Source of the DNA: Catalinimonas alkaloidigena
Lineage (GTDB): Bacteria > Bacteroidota > Bacteroidia > Cytophagales > Cyclobacteriaceae
Assembly (NCBI RefSeq): GCF_029504655.1
Contig: NZ_JAQFIL010000001.1
Location: 1,555,001-1,619,000, forward strand
Reading direction: 5' to 3'
DNA length: 64,000 nt
How positions within the stretch are numbered: the stretch's first letter is position 1; the number at the start of each line of letters is the position of its first letter. The position numbers and the translations under genes were made by a program. Positions 26,087 through 34,115 of the stretch are shown piece by piece. The notes under the pieces are model-generated. The model was not told the DNA's origin. It saw only the letters and a program-made list of their open reading frames with translations, and searched no databases.

Positions 26087-26460
26087 GATGCAGTCTTTTG
26101 AGGGTTAAGTATTTTATTAACATCTTCAAATGCCTGTTTTTCAGTCCATTCCTTATCCGTAAAATCCTTAACTAAAGCTACTTGGTTGTTATCCATTACC
26201 AAGTTCGTTCCATGAAATATAATATTTACAGGATTTTCCCCAAATATTGTTATTTGAGCTTTCTTCAGTGCTTGAGCAATATTGCTGGATTTTGCACGGA
26301 ATTCATCCTTATTTTGGAGGTTTATTCCAAACTCAAAAGAAAGTAAGACTCCCTTATCGTACTCATAGACTATTGTACGAATACCTACATTAGGCTTAAG
26401 AAAACGACTAATTGATCGCCTGAAATTATTTATGTAATGTTGAATATTTTCTCTACTCAT
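26083..26460 (-). CDS. Small soluble protein of unknown function
   Basis: 125 residues, no signal peptide and no membrane span. Alternating strands and helices: VGIRTIVYEYDKGVLLSFEF, SSNIAQALKKAQITIFGENP, VNIIFHGTNLVMDNNQVALV. First gene of a two-gene unit with the membrane protein behind it (overlapping stop/start), so the two probably act together. No family is recognised. Confidence 0.6.
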   Translation of the reverse strand: MSRENIQHYINNFRRSISRFLKPNVGIRTIVYEYDKGVLLSFEFGINLQNKDEFRAKSSNIAQALKKAQITIFGENPVNIIFHGTNLVMDNNQVALVKDFTDKEWTEKQAFEDVNKILNPQKTAS

Positions 26461-27254
26461 CTATTTATCACTCAATTGAACCCGACGGGTACTGTATAAA
26501 TGCAATTGCGTTCATTTTCTATAAACACCTTAATCCATGTTTCGGAGATATTCCACCCAAAGCTTTCTAGTTGAGTTGACTATAATATTTGGTAACCTTC
26601 ATATTAGGTGATTTAATCCTTATAATAGCAGCTTACCGCTAATACTATTGCTTAAATTAAGCAATTCTCTAATCCTTTTCACAGGAATTATGTGAAATTA
26701 TCATGATAAGTATGAGTTTCTGTCATGCATCAACTTCATGAATGCAAAATAAGGTATGCATCAGACTGTAATGATGTCTCTATAAAGGTATCCCTACGAC
26801 AAATCCATACTGTTCTGCCTACCTCAAGCCAAAATAGTTGACAGGTTCAGGCTGCGCGATGTCTGATTCCTGAAAATAAGTGGTAGAACGTGCGCGCATG
26901 ATGGGCCGCAACTGACATTCTGGCGTAAATCCTCCGTGAATCATCACTTATTTTACAAAATAACTGACAGAACACACTGAATCTTAGCCTTATATGTAAG
27001 ATTCAGAGGCTGCGCAGTATGCTTGTGCATGGTCGGTGTAAGAATCATGCATAGAATCACAGTGATGTGTGAGTTATTCTCCAAATTCAACGACCAAAGC
27101 CCTGCATTCTTTCATATATTCTTCGGTCATTGCTTAAGTATTGTTTGCTGAATATCAGTCAGATATGTAATTAATATTCGTACGTATTTTGTCATACGCT
27201 GAGGGATTATACCCTAGATAATCCTTATGAATTGATAACTAAACAGATTAGATC
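26461..27254. other. Long intergenic region with decayed sequence
   Basis: About 790 bp. No intact gene. It holds a hairpin with 8-bp arms near 26980-27005 (gaatctta/taagattc), GC-rich palindromic patches near 26850-26960 and 27010-27040, and at 27135-27079 (minus) an 18-codon piece reading MTEEYMKECRALVVEFGE and stop, which looks like the end of a lost gene. Nothing else is recognised. Confidence 0.4.
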
Positions 27255-27899
27255 ATGAAACTTAATACCGTGGATGGCGTAATGCTGGCGGCTCGCCTGA
27301 TTCTTAATAATACCAGCAAAGACGCCGAAGTCAGCAAACTAATGGGGCAGTATAATTTTAACGCCAGGCGCATGCAGGAAGGGGAGAACCTGATGCTGCT
27401 CCTGAAGGATATACAGGCGTCCAAGAAAAGCGCCTATGACGCGCAGTGGAACATTTCTAACCGTATTTCACAGGAGGTAAGCAGCCTGCGTCCACTTTTT
27501 ATGGAGCATGTGGCAGTCGCCCGCTTTGCCTTCAGGCGTGATCCCGAGCTGCTGAATGCGCTGAATATAAGCAAGGTTTCCAGTAACCAGTGGGCCTGGA
27601 TAGCGCAGGCAGAAGCCTTTTACCAGCAGATCGCGGATCATACTGATAAAATGCTGCCCTTCGGCCTAACGGTAGAGGAACTGGAACAGGCCAAAGCTTC
27701 AGTAGAGGCATTGCTGGCCCTGCGTGATGACCGTATGCTGAAAAAAGGAGAGGCAGAAAACTGTACGGTCAGCAAGAATGATGCGGCTAAGCAGCTTAGA
27801 AGCTGGGTCAGGGAGTTTCATGCCGCCGCCCGTTTGGCGCTGAAAGATCAGCCACAGAAACTGGAAGCCTTCGGCATCAGAGTACGCTCTCTTCAGTAA
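27255..27899 (+). CDS. All-helical protein with internal duplication
   Basis: 214 residues, helix-rich, no signal peptide or membrane span. Two segments match each other: HVAVARFAFRRDPELLNALN (about 82-101) and FHAAARLALKDQPQKLEAFG (about 187-206), so the protein seems to consist of two related halves of roughly 100 residues. The composition is GC-richer than the surrounding DNA. Similar repeats are seen in uncharacterised Bacteroidota proteins. It lies just upstream of the GIY-YIG/repeat region, but no functional link is shown. Confidence 0.65.
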   Translation: MKLNTVDGVMLAARLILNNTSKDAEVSKLMGQYNFNARRMQEGENLMLLLKDIQASKKSAYDAQWNISNRISQEVSSLRPLFMEHVAVARFAFRRDPELLNALNISKVSSNQWAWIAQAEAFYQQIADHTDKMLPFGLTVEELEQAKASVEALLALRDDRMLKKGEAENCTVSKNDAAKQLRSWVREFHAAARLALKDQPQKLEAFGIRVRSLQ

Positions 27900-27919
27900 G
27901 GGGATTTCAGAACATTAAT

Positions 27920-28100
27920 AAACCACCGAACTGTCATTCCGTAGCATAGCGAAGCCGCCGTGGCCCGGGAATCCTGACCATCCCTGAGTATCAAGGACTT
28001 TCATAGTGGTTAAGATCCCTATCGGGATGACTTCAGGACGATAATATAACTCCGAACTATCATCGGTAAAGCAGCTGCTGCGGAGTGAAGCTACCGAGTT
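27920..28100. repeat. Diverged REP-like element upstream of the GIY-YIG gene
   Basis: Contains the same ordered words as the tandem array downstream: cgaactgtcattccgtagc, gcgaagccgccgtggc, gaatcctgacca, then gtggttaagatccctatcgg, gatgacttcaggacgataat and ataactccgaact. This is one full unit plus the start of a second, more worn than the downstream copies. It ends about 100 bp before the nuclease start. Confidence 0.75.
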
Positions 28101-28201
28101 TCGGGGGACGCCTAGAGGAGATTGCAAAGCTAGAGTCTTCTTAAAAGCTGAAAACTAGGTAGTTTATATCGGTTGGTAACAGTTCATTTCTTTGAGTCAT
28201 T

Positions 28202-28528
28202 ATGGGAAACTATTTTGTATATATCATCACAAATTCCAGCAAAAATGTACTATACATTGGAATGACTAATGATCTTGAACAAAGGGTAACAGAACATTAT
28301 CTGAACAGGGGGCAACCACAAACCTTTGCCGGAAAATATTTCTGTTACTACTTGCTGTATTACGAAAGATTTAATTCTCCTACCCATGCTATTGAAAGGG
28401 AAAAAGAACTTAAGGGCTGGAACAGGAAACGAAAAGAGGCGTTGATTTCTGCTCTCAATCCTCAATGGAATTTTTTGAATACTGAGGTTATGGAATGGCC
28501 TCCTCACCCTGATATCACTTCCAGATAA
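28202..28528 (+). CDS. GIY-YIG nuclease domain protein
   Basis: 108 residues, a single GIY-YIG domain of the small UvrC-N/URI-type. YFVYIIT (GIY), VLYIGMTNDLEQRVTEH (YIG with the catalytic Arg), KYFCYYLLYYERFNSPTHAI and EREKELKGWNRKRKEALISA (catalytic Glu in the ERE helix), then NPQWNFL. Family members nick or cut DNA. It has no fused DNA-binding domain. Both sides of the gene are occupied by copies of one REP-like repeat family, one upstream and a tandem array from 7 bp downstream. Confidence 0.9.
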   Translation: MGNYFVYIITNSSKNVLYIGMTNDLEQRVTEHYLNRGQPQTFAGKYFCYYLLYYERFNSPTHAIEREKELKGWNRKRKEALISALNPQWNFLNTEVMEWPPHPDITSR

Positions 28529-28534
28529 ATATTA

Positions 28535-29270
28535 CAGGATTTGCATTGCGGCCTTCGTGTGTGGGTTAGAATATCTCACTTTAATGCTGATGATTTTCAT
28601 GGTGGCCGCCACGGAGTGGTTAAGATCCCTTAGGGACGACTTCAGAACGATAAAATAACTCCGGACTGTCATTCCGTAGCCACAGGCGAAGCCACCGTGG
28701 TGAAGGAATCTTGACCACTCTTCCAGGATCAATGACTCACATTGCGGCCTTCGCGTGTGGGTTAGGATATCTCCCTTCAATGCTGCTGATTTTCATGGTG
28801 GCCTCCACGGAGTGGTTAAGATCCCTAAGGGACGACTTCAGAACGATAAAATAACTCCGGACTGTCATTCCGTAGCCACAGGCGAAGCCACCGTGGTGAA
28901 GGAATCTTGACCACTCTTCCAGGATCAATGACTTGCATGGTGGCCTTCGTGTGTGGGTTAGGATATCTCCCTTCAATGCTGATGATTTTCATGGTGGCCT
29001 CCACGGCGTGGTTAAGATCCCTATCGGGGTGACTTCAAAACGGTAATATAACTCCGGACTGTCATTCCGTAGCCACAGGCGAAGCCACCGTGGTGAAGGA
29101 ATCTTGACCACTCTTCCAGGATCAATGACTTGCATGGTGGCCTTCGTGTGTGGGTTAGGATATCTCCCTTCAATGCTGCTGATTTTCATGGTGGCCTCCA
29201 CGGCGTGGTTAAGATCCCTATCGGGATGACTTCAAAACGGTAATATAACTCCGGACTGTCATTCCTTAAC
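28535..29270. repeat. Tandem array of a 196-bp REP-like unit, about 3.7 copies
   Basis: The word gccttcg recurs at 28551, 28747, 28943 and 29140, a spacing of 196, 196 and 197 bp. Each unit holds two arms in opposite orientation. The short arm is gtggttaagatccctaaggg + acgacttc. The long arm, read on the other strand, is gtggtcaagattccttcacc ... gcttcgcctgtggctacgga + atgac. Copies are over 90% alike by eye; copy 4 breaks down after 29265. Small minus-strand frames (MKGDILTHTRRP...) repeat with the unit and are not called as genes. Confidence 0.95.
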
Positions 29271-29333
29271 GCAGCCACTGTAGCGCAATGGAGGAATTCC
29301 GGCCTGGAAGGCTTGACCAACCTGAATTTCAGA

Positions 29334-29440
29334 AGTTTGGGTTGCGGTAAAGATCCCTAGCGGGATGACTATATGAAATAAGTTACACTAAAATATAATT
29401 CTGCAGCATAGCGAGGAATTTTAGCCTAGATGGCTTTAGC
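29334..29440. repeat. Worn REP-like element at the right edge of the array
   Basis: Carries gcggtaaagatccctagcgg, gatgac, then after AT-rich sequence gcatagcgaggaattttagc. These are a short arm followed by a degraded long arm of the same repeat family. Confidence 0.6.
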
Positions 29441-29460
29441 ACACCACTGCAATTTGCAAT

Positions 29461-29850
29461 TCAATAATTCTTAAAACTAATCTCATTGGCCAGCCCTACT
29501 GAATTGAAACGTACGTACATGGTGAGCGGTTCTTCGTCTGTAGTATTGCCTTCACAGGAGGGAGCGGGTTCTATAAAGTAAATCAGGTATTTCTGGCTGC
29601 GGTTGGATAACTCCTGCCGGTCAGCCTTCCCCAGCGTCTTCTGGATTTCCTGCTGGCTGAGACCACTCAGGTGCTGAGGCAGTTTGAGTATCTGCTCCTT
29701 CATCTGTATACGCTGCCCCAAGCAACCTTCAGCATCTTTCATAAAGGCAGCTTCATCAAAATTTTCTATATCCACCGCCTGCTGGCACCGGAAGAAAGTG
29801 GTAGTGAATAAAACCAAAAGGCCGCATCTTTTCAGGAATAAGTAAGGCAT
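29461..29850 (-). CDS. Small lipoprotein of unknown function
   Basis: 129 residues from the ATG at 29850 (MPYLFLKRCGLLVLFTTTFF then RC), chosen over the ATG at 29877 because the lipobox-like Cys then lies at residue 21. The mature domain includes LKLPQHLSGLSQQEIQKTLG and KADRQELSNRSQKYLIYFIE, which resembles the fold of SmpA/OmlA-type small lipoproteins. Ends in MYVRFNSVGLANEISFKNY. Divergent from the I9-like gene (63 bp between starts). Confidence 0.65.
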   Translation of the reverse strand: MPYLFLKRCGLLVLFTTTFFRCQQAVDIENFDEAAFMKDAEGCLGQRIQMKEQILKLPQHLSGLSQQEIQKTLGKADRQELSNRSQKYLIYFIEPAPSCEGNTTDEEPLTMYVRFNSVGLANEISFKNY

Positions 29851-29912
29851 AAATCCATCCGAAATTTGTGTACACAATATTAACTACTGCGTATACTAAT
29901 AAAAATAATAAG

Positions 29913-30209
29913 ATGAATGTTTTAGCGGTAAAAGGTATGATTATGCAAAGCGGTAAACTGAGCGAGGAACTCAAAGCATATGTGGTGAAAGCGGACAGCG
30001 ATGCCCTGATCCCTGTATTGGTCACTACCCATGAAGAGGTTACTGATAAGGAAACTCTAAAACAGGCGGGATTGATCATCAGCAGAAGTATAAGCAGCAT
30101 CCCCTTGCTGATGGGCAAAATCCAAGCTGCAAAACTGGATGACTTAGCCGCACTGGCAGCAGTAGAAAAGGTAGAACTAGATAGCGAAATTAGTCTAGAG
30201 CAGGGCTGA
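29913..30209 (+). CDS. Stand-alone peptidase inhibitor I9-like protein
   Basis: 98 residues from the ATG at 29913 (MNVLAVKGMIMQSGKLSEEL). The pattern LIPVLVTTHEEVTDKETLKQ, AGLIISRSISSIPLLMGKIQ and AAKLDDLAALAAVEKVELDS matches the subtilisin propeptide (I9) layout: strand, helix, a strand ending in G-x-hydrophobic, a second helix and a final V-x-x-V-E/D strand. No signal peptide. It converges with a subtilase gene (37 bp between their stops), suggesting that it may inhibit or chaperone that protease. Function is inferred. Confidence 0.6.
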   Translation: MNVLAVKGMIMQSGKLSEELKAYVVKADSDALIPVLVTTHEEVTDKETLKQAGLIISRSISSIPLLMGKIQAAKLDDLAALAAVEKVELDSEISLEQG

Positions 30210-30246
30210 GCCTGCCATGTGAGGGTTTACATCATAAACATGCGGC

Positions 30247-31473
30247 CTACGGCAGTCCGGGGATAGGACTTGGCGCGGTATTGGAAAAAGCCGCCTGATG
30301 GGGATCTACCCTGCCATAGCCGAAGTCATCATCATGCCCGGGATTCCCCAGCTCATCAGCAGTACGGGCCAGCAAACTGCGGATCTCCACATTGGAGGCA
30401 TAACGGTGCGTACCCTTGGCAATCGCCGCTGCTCCCGCTACATGCGGACATGCCATACTGGTACCTGAGTACTTCACATAACCCCCTCCAGCTTTGGTAG
30501 ACAGTACGTTTACTCCGGGAGCGCAAAGCTCCACTTCCGAACCACGACAACTGAAGGACGCCAGAGTATTGGTATTGTCAATAGCGGATACGGCTATTAC
30601 CGAAGGAAATAGGGCAGGGGCACCTACCGGGCCTCCGCTATTACCTGCTGCGGCTACCAGTATTGCGCCTTTCTTCCAGGCGGCCAGGCAGATAGTTTCT
30701 ACTGCCGATGGTGCGCTGCTGGCCCCCAGACTCATGCTGATGATGTCCATGTTCTTTTTGTTGATACACCAGTCAATCCCGGCGATAAGGTTACTCCAGG
30801 CCCCTGAACCGGTTCTGCTCAGCACCTTAACCGCATAGAGATAAGCAGAGGGAGCTACGCCGACCACCCCTTCACCATTGATGGCAGCAGCAACTGTACC
30901 CGCGCAGTGGGTGCCATGTCCGTTATAATCCATGGGGCTGCTTTCATCATCTATAAAGCTGATGCCAAATCTGTAGTTGTCCTTCAGATCAGGATGATTA
31001 TAATCAATGCCGGTGTCCAGTATGGCGACCTTAATTCCCATGCCTTGTGTAGCCTGCCAGGCATTGGGGGCTTTGATCTGGTTGATGCCTTCGGGGATCG
31101 TCTCTGACTGGACGATAGGCTGCCCTTCATACTGCAGGTGAGAAAACTGTCCATGCTGATGGAAAGCATGCATTTCACCATCTTCCTCTACCTTCGCGAT
31201 ATTATTGTTCTTTTCCAGTTTCTTGATTTCGTCATCGGTGAAAGAACCCATCACGATAGGGGCTTCATATTGATTCACATCGTAACCAATCTGTTCTGTG
31301 GGCATGCCCGAAGGCACCGCCTGACCGCGGGACCAGTCATTGGCATTGAAGAAATGAGTATCGGAAGAAGATATGGTATTTTTTACGATATCTACCTTAT
31401 CCTCTTTTTTATCAGCACGCTTTTCTTTGGGTTTAAAGGTGATGATCACGCGTTTTTTCTGTGATTTTGCCAT
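30247..31473 (-). CDS. S8 family serine peptidase (subtilase)
   Basis: 408 residues. No signal peptide (MAKSQKKRVIITFKPKEKRA), so it may be an intracellular subtilase or leave by another route. An I9-like propeptide region (about 70-100: APIVMGSFTDDEIKKLEKNN then IAKVEED) precedes the catalytic domain. The triad is Asp in VAILDTGIDYNHPDL, His in GHGTHCAGTVAA and Ser in GTSMACPHVAGAAA, with the oxyanion Asn in AAAGNSGGP. The sequence after the Ser (ANVEIRSLLARTADELG, GYGRVDPHQAAF) is complete. Confidence 0.95.
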   Translation of the reverse strand: MAKSQKKRVIITFKPKEKRADKKEDKVDIVKNTISSSDTHFFNANDWSRGQAVPSGMPTEQIGYDVNQYEAPIVMGSFTDDEIKKLEKNNNIAKVEEDGEMHAFHQHGQFSHLQYEGQPIVQSETIPEGINQIKAPNAWQATQGMGIKVAILDTGIDYNHPDLKDNYRFGISFIDDESSPMDYNGHGTHCAGTVAAAINGEGVVGVAPSAYLYAVKVLSRTGSGAWSNLIAGIDWCINKKNMDIISMSLGASSAPSAVETICLAAWKKGAILVAAAGNSGGPVGAPALFPSVIAVSAIDNTNTLASFSCRGSEVELCAPGVNVLSTKAGGGYVKYSGTSMACPHVAGAAAIAKGTHRYASNVEIRSLLARTADELGNPGHDDDFGYGRVDPHQAAFSNTAPSPIPGLP

Positions 31474-31846
31474 AGTAATGTGGGTTAAAAATGAATAAAA
31501 TCAATGATTCGTATTATATATTAGGTGTATTTAAGTGCATTTTTGTAACCCGGCTGTAGCGTTAATTTAGCGCTTAGCCGAAAATCTATCCCTTTAGTTA
31601 TCTCCACACAATGAGCCGCTGAAGCCCGGGAATCTTATTCAAGGTCTGAAAAGATACCTGCGCAGCGTCCGCTTACACCTCGGTATGATATGCAGAAGGA
31701 AAAGATAAGTTTTCGGGTAGACGCTTCATGCATTGATGATACAGATCATTTTTATAGTGGTCAAAAAGCATCACTTTGAAGGCGCGCACAAAATTAGAAT
31801 AAACACTAAGCGTGTAGCTTGGTTAAAACCTAAAACATAAAGAACT
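31474..31846. other. Intergenic region, 373 bp, with a worn REP-like patch
   Basis: Lies between divergent subtilase and DUF302 genes. At about 31612-31680 there is a GC-rich patch (gccgctgaagcccgggaatc) that shares words with the 28-29 kb repeats. No coding frame. Confidence 0.4.
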
Positions 31847-32236
31847 ATGCAGTATTACTTCAGTAAAAAATTAACCAACACCACTTTTGAACAGGCTTTG
31901 GAGAAAGTAGCAGAAGTATTGAAATCCAAAGGTTTTGGCATACTCACCGAAATTGACGTACAGGCCACCATGAAAAAGAAGCTGGATGAAGACCTAAGGC
32001 CCTACAAAATCCTGGGAGCCTGTAATCCTTCCTTTGCCTTCAAAGCATTGCAGGCGGAAAATAAAATAGGCACTATGCTACCCTGTAATGTCATTGTGCA
32101 GGTACTGGAAGATGGCGTAGTTGAAGTGGCGGCAGTTGACCCTATGGCTTCCATGCAGGCGGTAGAAAATCCAGGGCTGGAAAGTATCGCAGGAGAGGTG
32201 CAGGACCAGTTAAAGTCTGCGATAGAAGAGCTTTAA
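31847..32236 (+). CDS. DUF302 domain protein
   Basis: 129 residues, the full DUF302 domain: TFEQALEKVAEVLKSKGFGI, LTEIDVQATMKKKLDEDLRP, YKILGACNPSFAFKALQAEN and IGTMLPCNVIVQVLEDGVVE, with VAAVDPMASMQAV. The family has conserved Cys residues in CNP and LPCN and is linked to redox or metal stress by gene context; its activity is unknown. No signal peptide. Monocistronic. Confidence 0.93.
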   Translation: MQYYFSKKLTNTTFEQALEKVAEVLKSKGFGILTEIDVQATMKKKLDEDLRPYKILGACNPSFAFKALQAENKIGTMLPCNVIVQVLEDGVVEVAAVDPMASMQAVENPGLESIAGEVQDQLKSAIEEL

Positions 32237-32248
32237 TCAAACAGTTAA

Positions 32249-33502
32249 TTAAGCTCCGGCAGTAAATGAATGGCTGCTTTTCTTCGCCCTGACAGCAGTG
32301 TACAGCCAGTAGGTTGAAATCAGCACATAGCTTGAACCGAACACCAAAATGGCGTTGATCCACTGCTCATTCTGACCAAAATACAGGACAGCGAGCAGGG
32401 TACAGACTATGCGGACAATTTCCAGTGGAATCGTCCTGCCGGGTTTTTCAAAGAGGCTGCCCAGACTGAGTAGCGAAAATAAAACCAGACCCGCCATCGC
32501 TACTTTTTCAGGCATCAGCAGCTGAGCTTCGGTGAAGAGGAAGAGGGCTGTCCCCAGCAGTGCGATGATATACTGAAAGAAGATGTAGTAGTTCAGGCGT
32601 GGAGAACCTTTAACATCATACTTCCGGTATGTATTCTTATCCACTTCCTGCGGAGCCTGATAGCCTCCTATATTGGCGGGCCTCCAGCCGGGCCTCCAGC
32701 CGGGCCTCTTAAAAAGGATACGCATACGGTCATCCCAGCGAGGCGTTTGCTGTAGTTGCTTACCCATCGCTATATAAGGTTTGAGGTTGGCCCAGATGGG
32801 GTTCCAGCTATCCAGCGGCTGGGTAACACCGTAGGTAGGTTTCTCCTCTTCTTCCTGAAAAGTGCCAAACAGTCTGTCCCATATGATAAAGACACCCGCG
32901 TGGTTTTTATCAATGTATTTGGGATCACGGCCGTGATGTACCCGGTGATGAGATGGGGTATTAAAAATCCACTCTAACCCGCCCATTTTTCCAATGGTTT
33001 CGGTATGTATCCAGAACTGATAGAGGGTAACGAAGGCAGAAACCGTTACAAAGGTAAGGGTATCAAAGCCAAGAAAAGCAAGTGGGAGGTAGAATATTGA
33101 GGTCCAGAGTACTTGAAATGAACCCTGACGCAGGGCCACGGATAGATTATAATCTTCACTTTGATGATGCACCACATGCCCGCCCCAGAATAGGTTCACC
33201 TCGTGGCTCATACGGTGTGCCCAGTAGTAGCAAAAATCTACCAACACAAATAGGATGGCAATTGTCCACCAGTTGACAGGAATCTGAATAATCGCCAGGT
33301 ATTCGTAGACCAATTGGTACATGGCAATCACGATGACTTTGAAAAACAAAGCGCTTACCTGCTGTGTTACTCCACAACCCATATTGGTAAGTGCGTCATT
33401 AAGACGGTACAATTTCCTTTTCTGTATCACCTGTATGATCAATTCAATGCCAATCAGCAGAAAATAGATAGGGATAGAAAGTATAATAGGGTTAATGTCC
33501 AT
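32249..33502 (-). CDS. Sterol desaturase/fatty acid hydroxylase family membrane protein
   Basis: 417 residues, a di-iron membrane hydroxylase. Histidine boxes: HRMSH (in YYWAHRMSHEVNLFWGGH), HVVHH, and later HTE... and HHRVHHGRDPKYIDKNHAG. Several membrane spans before and after (LSIPIYFLLIGIELIIQVI, ILFVLVDFCYYW, YIIALLGTALFLFTEAQLL). The C-terminal third is an extra membrane domain of the kind seen in alkylglycerol monooxygenase-like proteins. At 32677-32707 a 12-bp unit is repeated, encoding GWRP-GWRP in a cytoplasmic loop. Substrate unknown. Confidence 0.92.
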   Translation of the reverse strand: MDINPIILSIPIYFLLIGIELIIQVIQKRKLYRLNDALTNMGCGVTQQVSALFFKVIVIAMYQLVYEYLAIIQIPVNWWTIAILFVLVDFCYYWAHRMSHEVNLFWGGHVVHHQSEDYNLSVALRQGSFQVLWTSIFYLPLAFLGFDTLTFVTVSAFVTLYQFWIHTETIGKMGGLEWIFNTPSHHRVHHGRDPKYIDKNHAGVFIIWDRLFGTFQEEEEKPTYGVTQPLDSWNPIWANLKPYIAMGKQLQQTPRWDDRMRILFKRPGWRPGWRPANIGGYQAPQEVDKNTYRKYDVKGSPRLNYYIFFQYIIALLGTALFLFTEAQLLMPEKVAMAGLVLFSLLSLGSLFEKPGRTIPLEIVRIVCTLLAVLYFGQNEQWINAILVFGSSYVLISTYWLYTAVRAKKSSHSFTAGA

Positions 33503-33648
33503 AATGCTGATGATCTATAGCGCATGCAAAAAAAAACAGAAGCGCTAAGGGTTTTAGATCATTTTGGTAAACTCAAAATAGCATATTTCCCGAAAAAGAC
33601 CATAAGTTTGCAGCCTCTTTGAACGTATTAGAATTTTAAATATATCTC

Positions 33649-34110
33649 ATGTTAAAGTTTTTCAGATTACTGTGGGTTTTAACGGCATTGGTTTACTTTG
33701 CGGCACTGATGTTGAGCTATGCTTATCTGCCTGAACTCGTTGGGATTCATGCGGATATGGAAGGGGTGGCAGATGATTTTATAGAAAGGGACACCTTCTT
33801 CTATTTTGGCCTGGGTTTCTTTATCATCTCTAACCTGCTGGGTTCAATGTTGCTGAGTGTTCTGACCAGTGTGCCAGAGACTTCGGGCTTCTATTTTAAT
33901 AGCGAAAATTTTAAGGAAGGTGTCACTTCCTGGCTCAGCGCTTTTATCGCGATTATCAATGTATTTCTGACCTCTGCTGTAATGTATATTGCCCTCTTCA
34001 ACAACCAGGGAGACTACAGTATGAGCCAGTTCAACTGGCTGATCTATGTAGCCCCTGTATTATTGTTTTTTAGTCTGATTTGGTTGGTCAGTATTATCGT
34101 CAGGCGCTGA
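33649..34110 (+). CDS. Four-span membrane protein of unknown function
   Basis: 153 residues. Spans at about 6-25 (LLWVLTALVYFAALMLSYAY), 48-70 (FFYFGLGFFIISNLLGSMLL), 93-112 (WLSAFIAIINVFLTSAVMY) and 127-148 (WLIYVAPVLLFFSLIWLVSI). The short soluble stretch LPELVGIHADMEGVADDF recalls DUF1648-type proteins, but this is weak. Convergent with the TonB receptor, 5 bp between stops. Confidence 0.65.
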   Translation: MLKFFRLLWVLTALVYFAALMLSYAYLPELVGIHADMEGVADDFIERDTFFYFGLGFFIISNLLGSMLLSVLTSVPETSGFYFNSENFKEGVTSWLSAFIAIINVFLTSAVMYIALFNNQGDYSMSQFNWLIYVAPVLLFFSLIWLVSIIVRR

Positions 34111-34115
34111 GAAAA

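Noticed and set aside
28532..29201. Three similar minus-strand ORFs (70-82 residues, MKGDILTHTRRP type) in the 196-bp units
   Set aside because: They recur only because the DNA unit recurs, they run across both arms, and nothing protein-like is conserved apart from the repeat itself.
28535..29270. CRISPR array
   Set aside because: The units are 196 bp and identical throughout; there are no short repeats with unique spacers and no cas genes.
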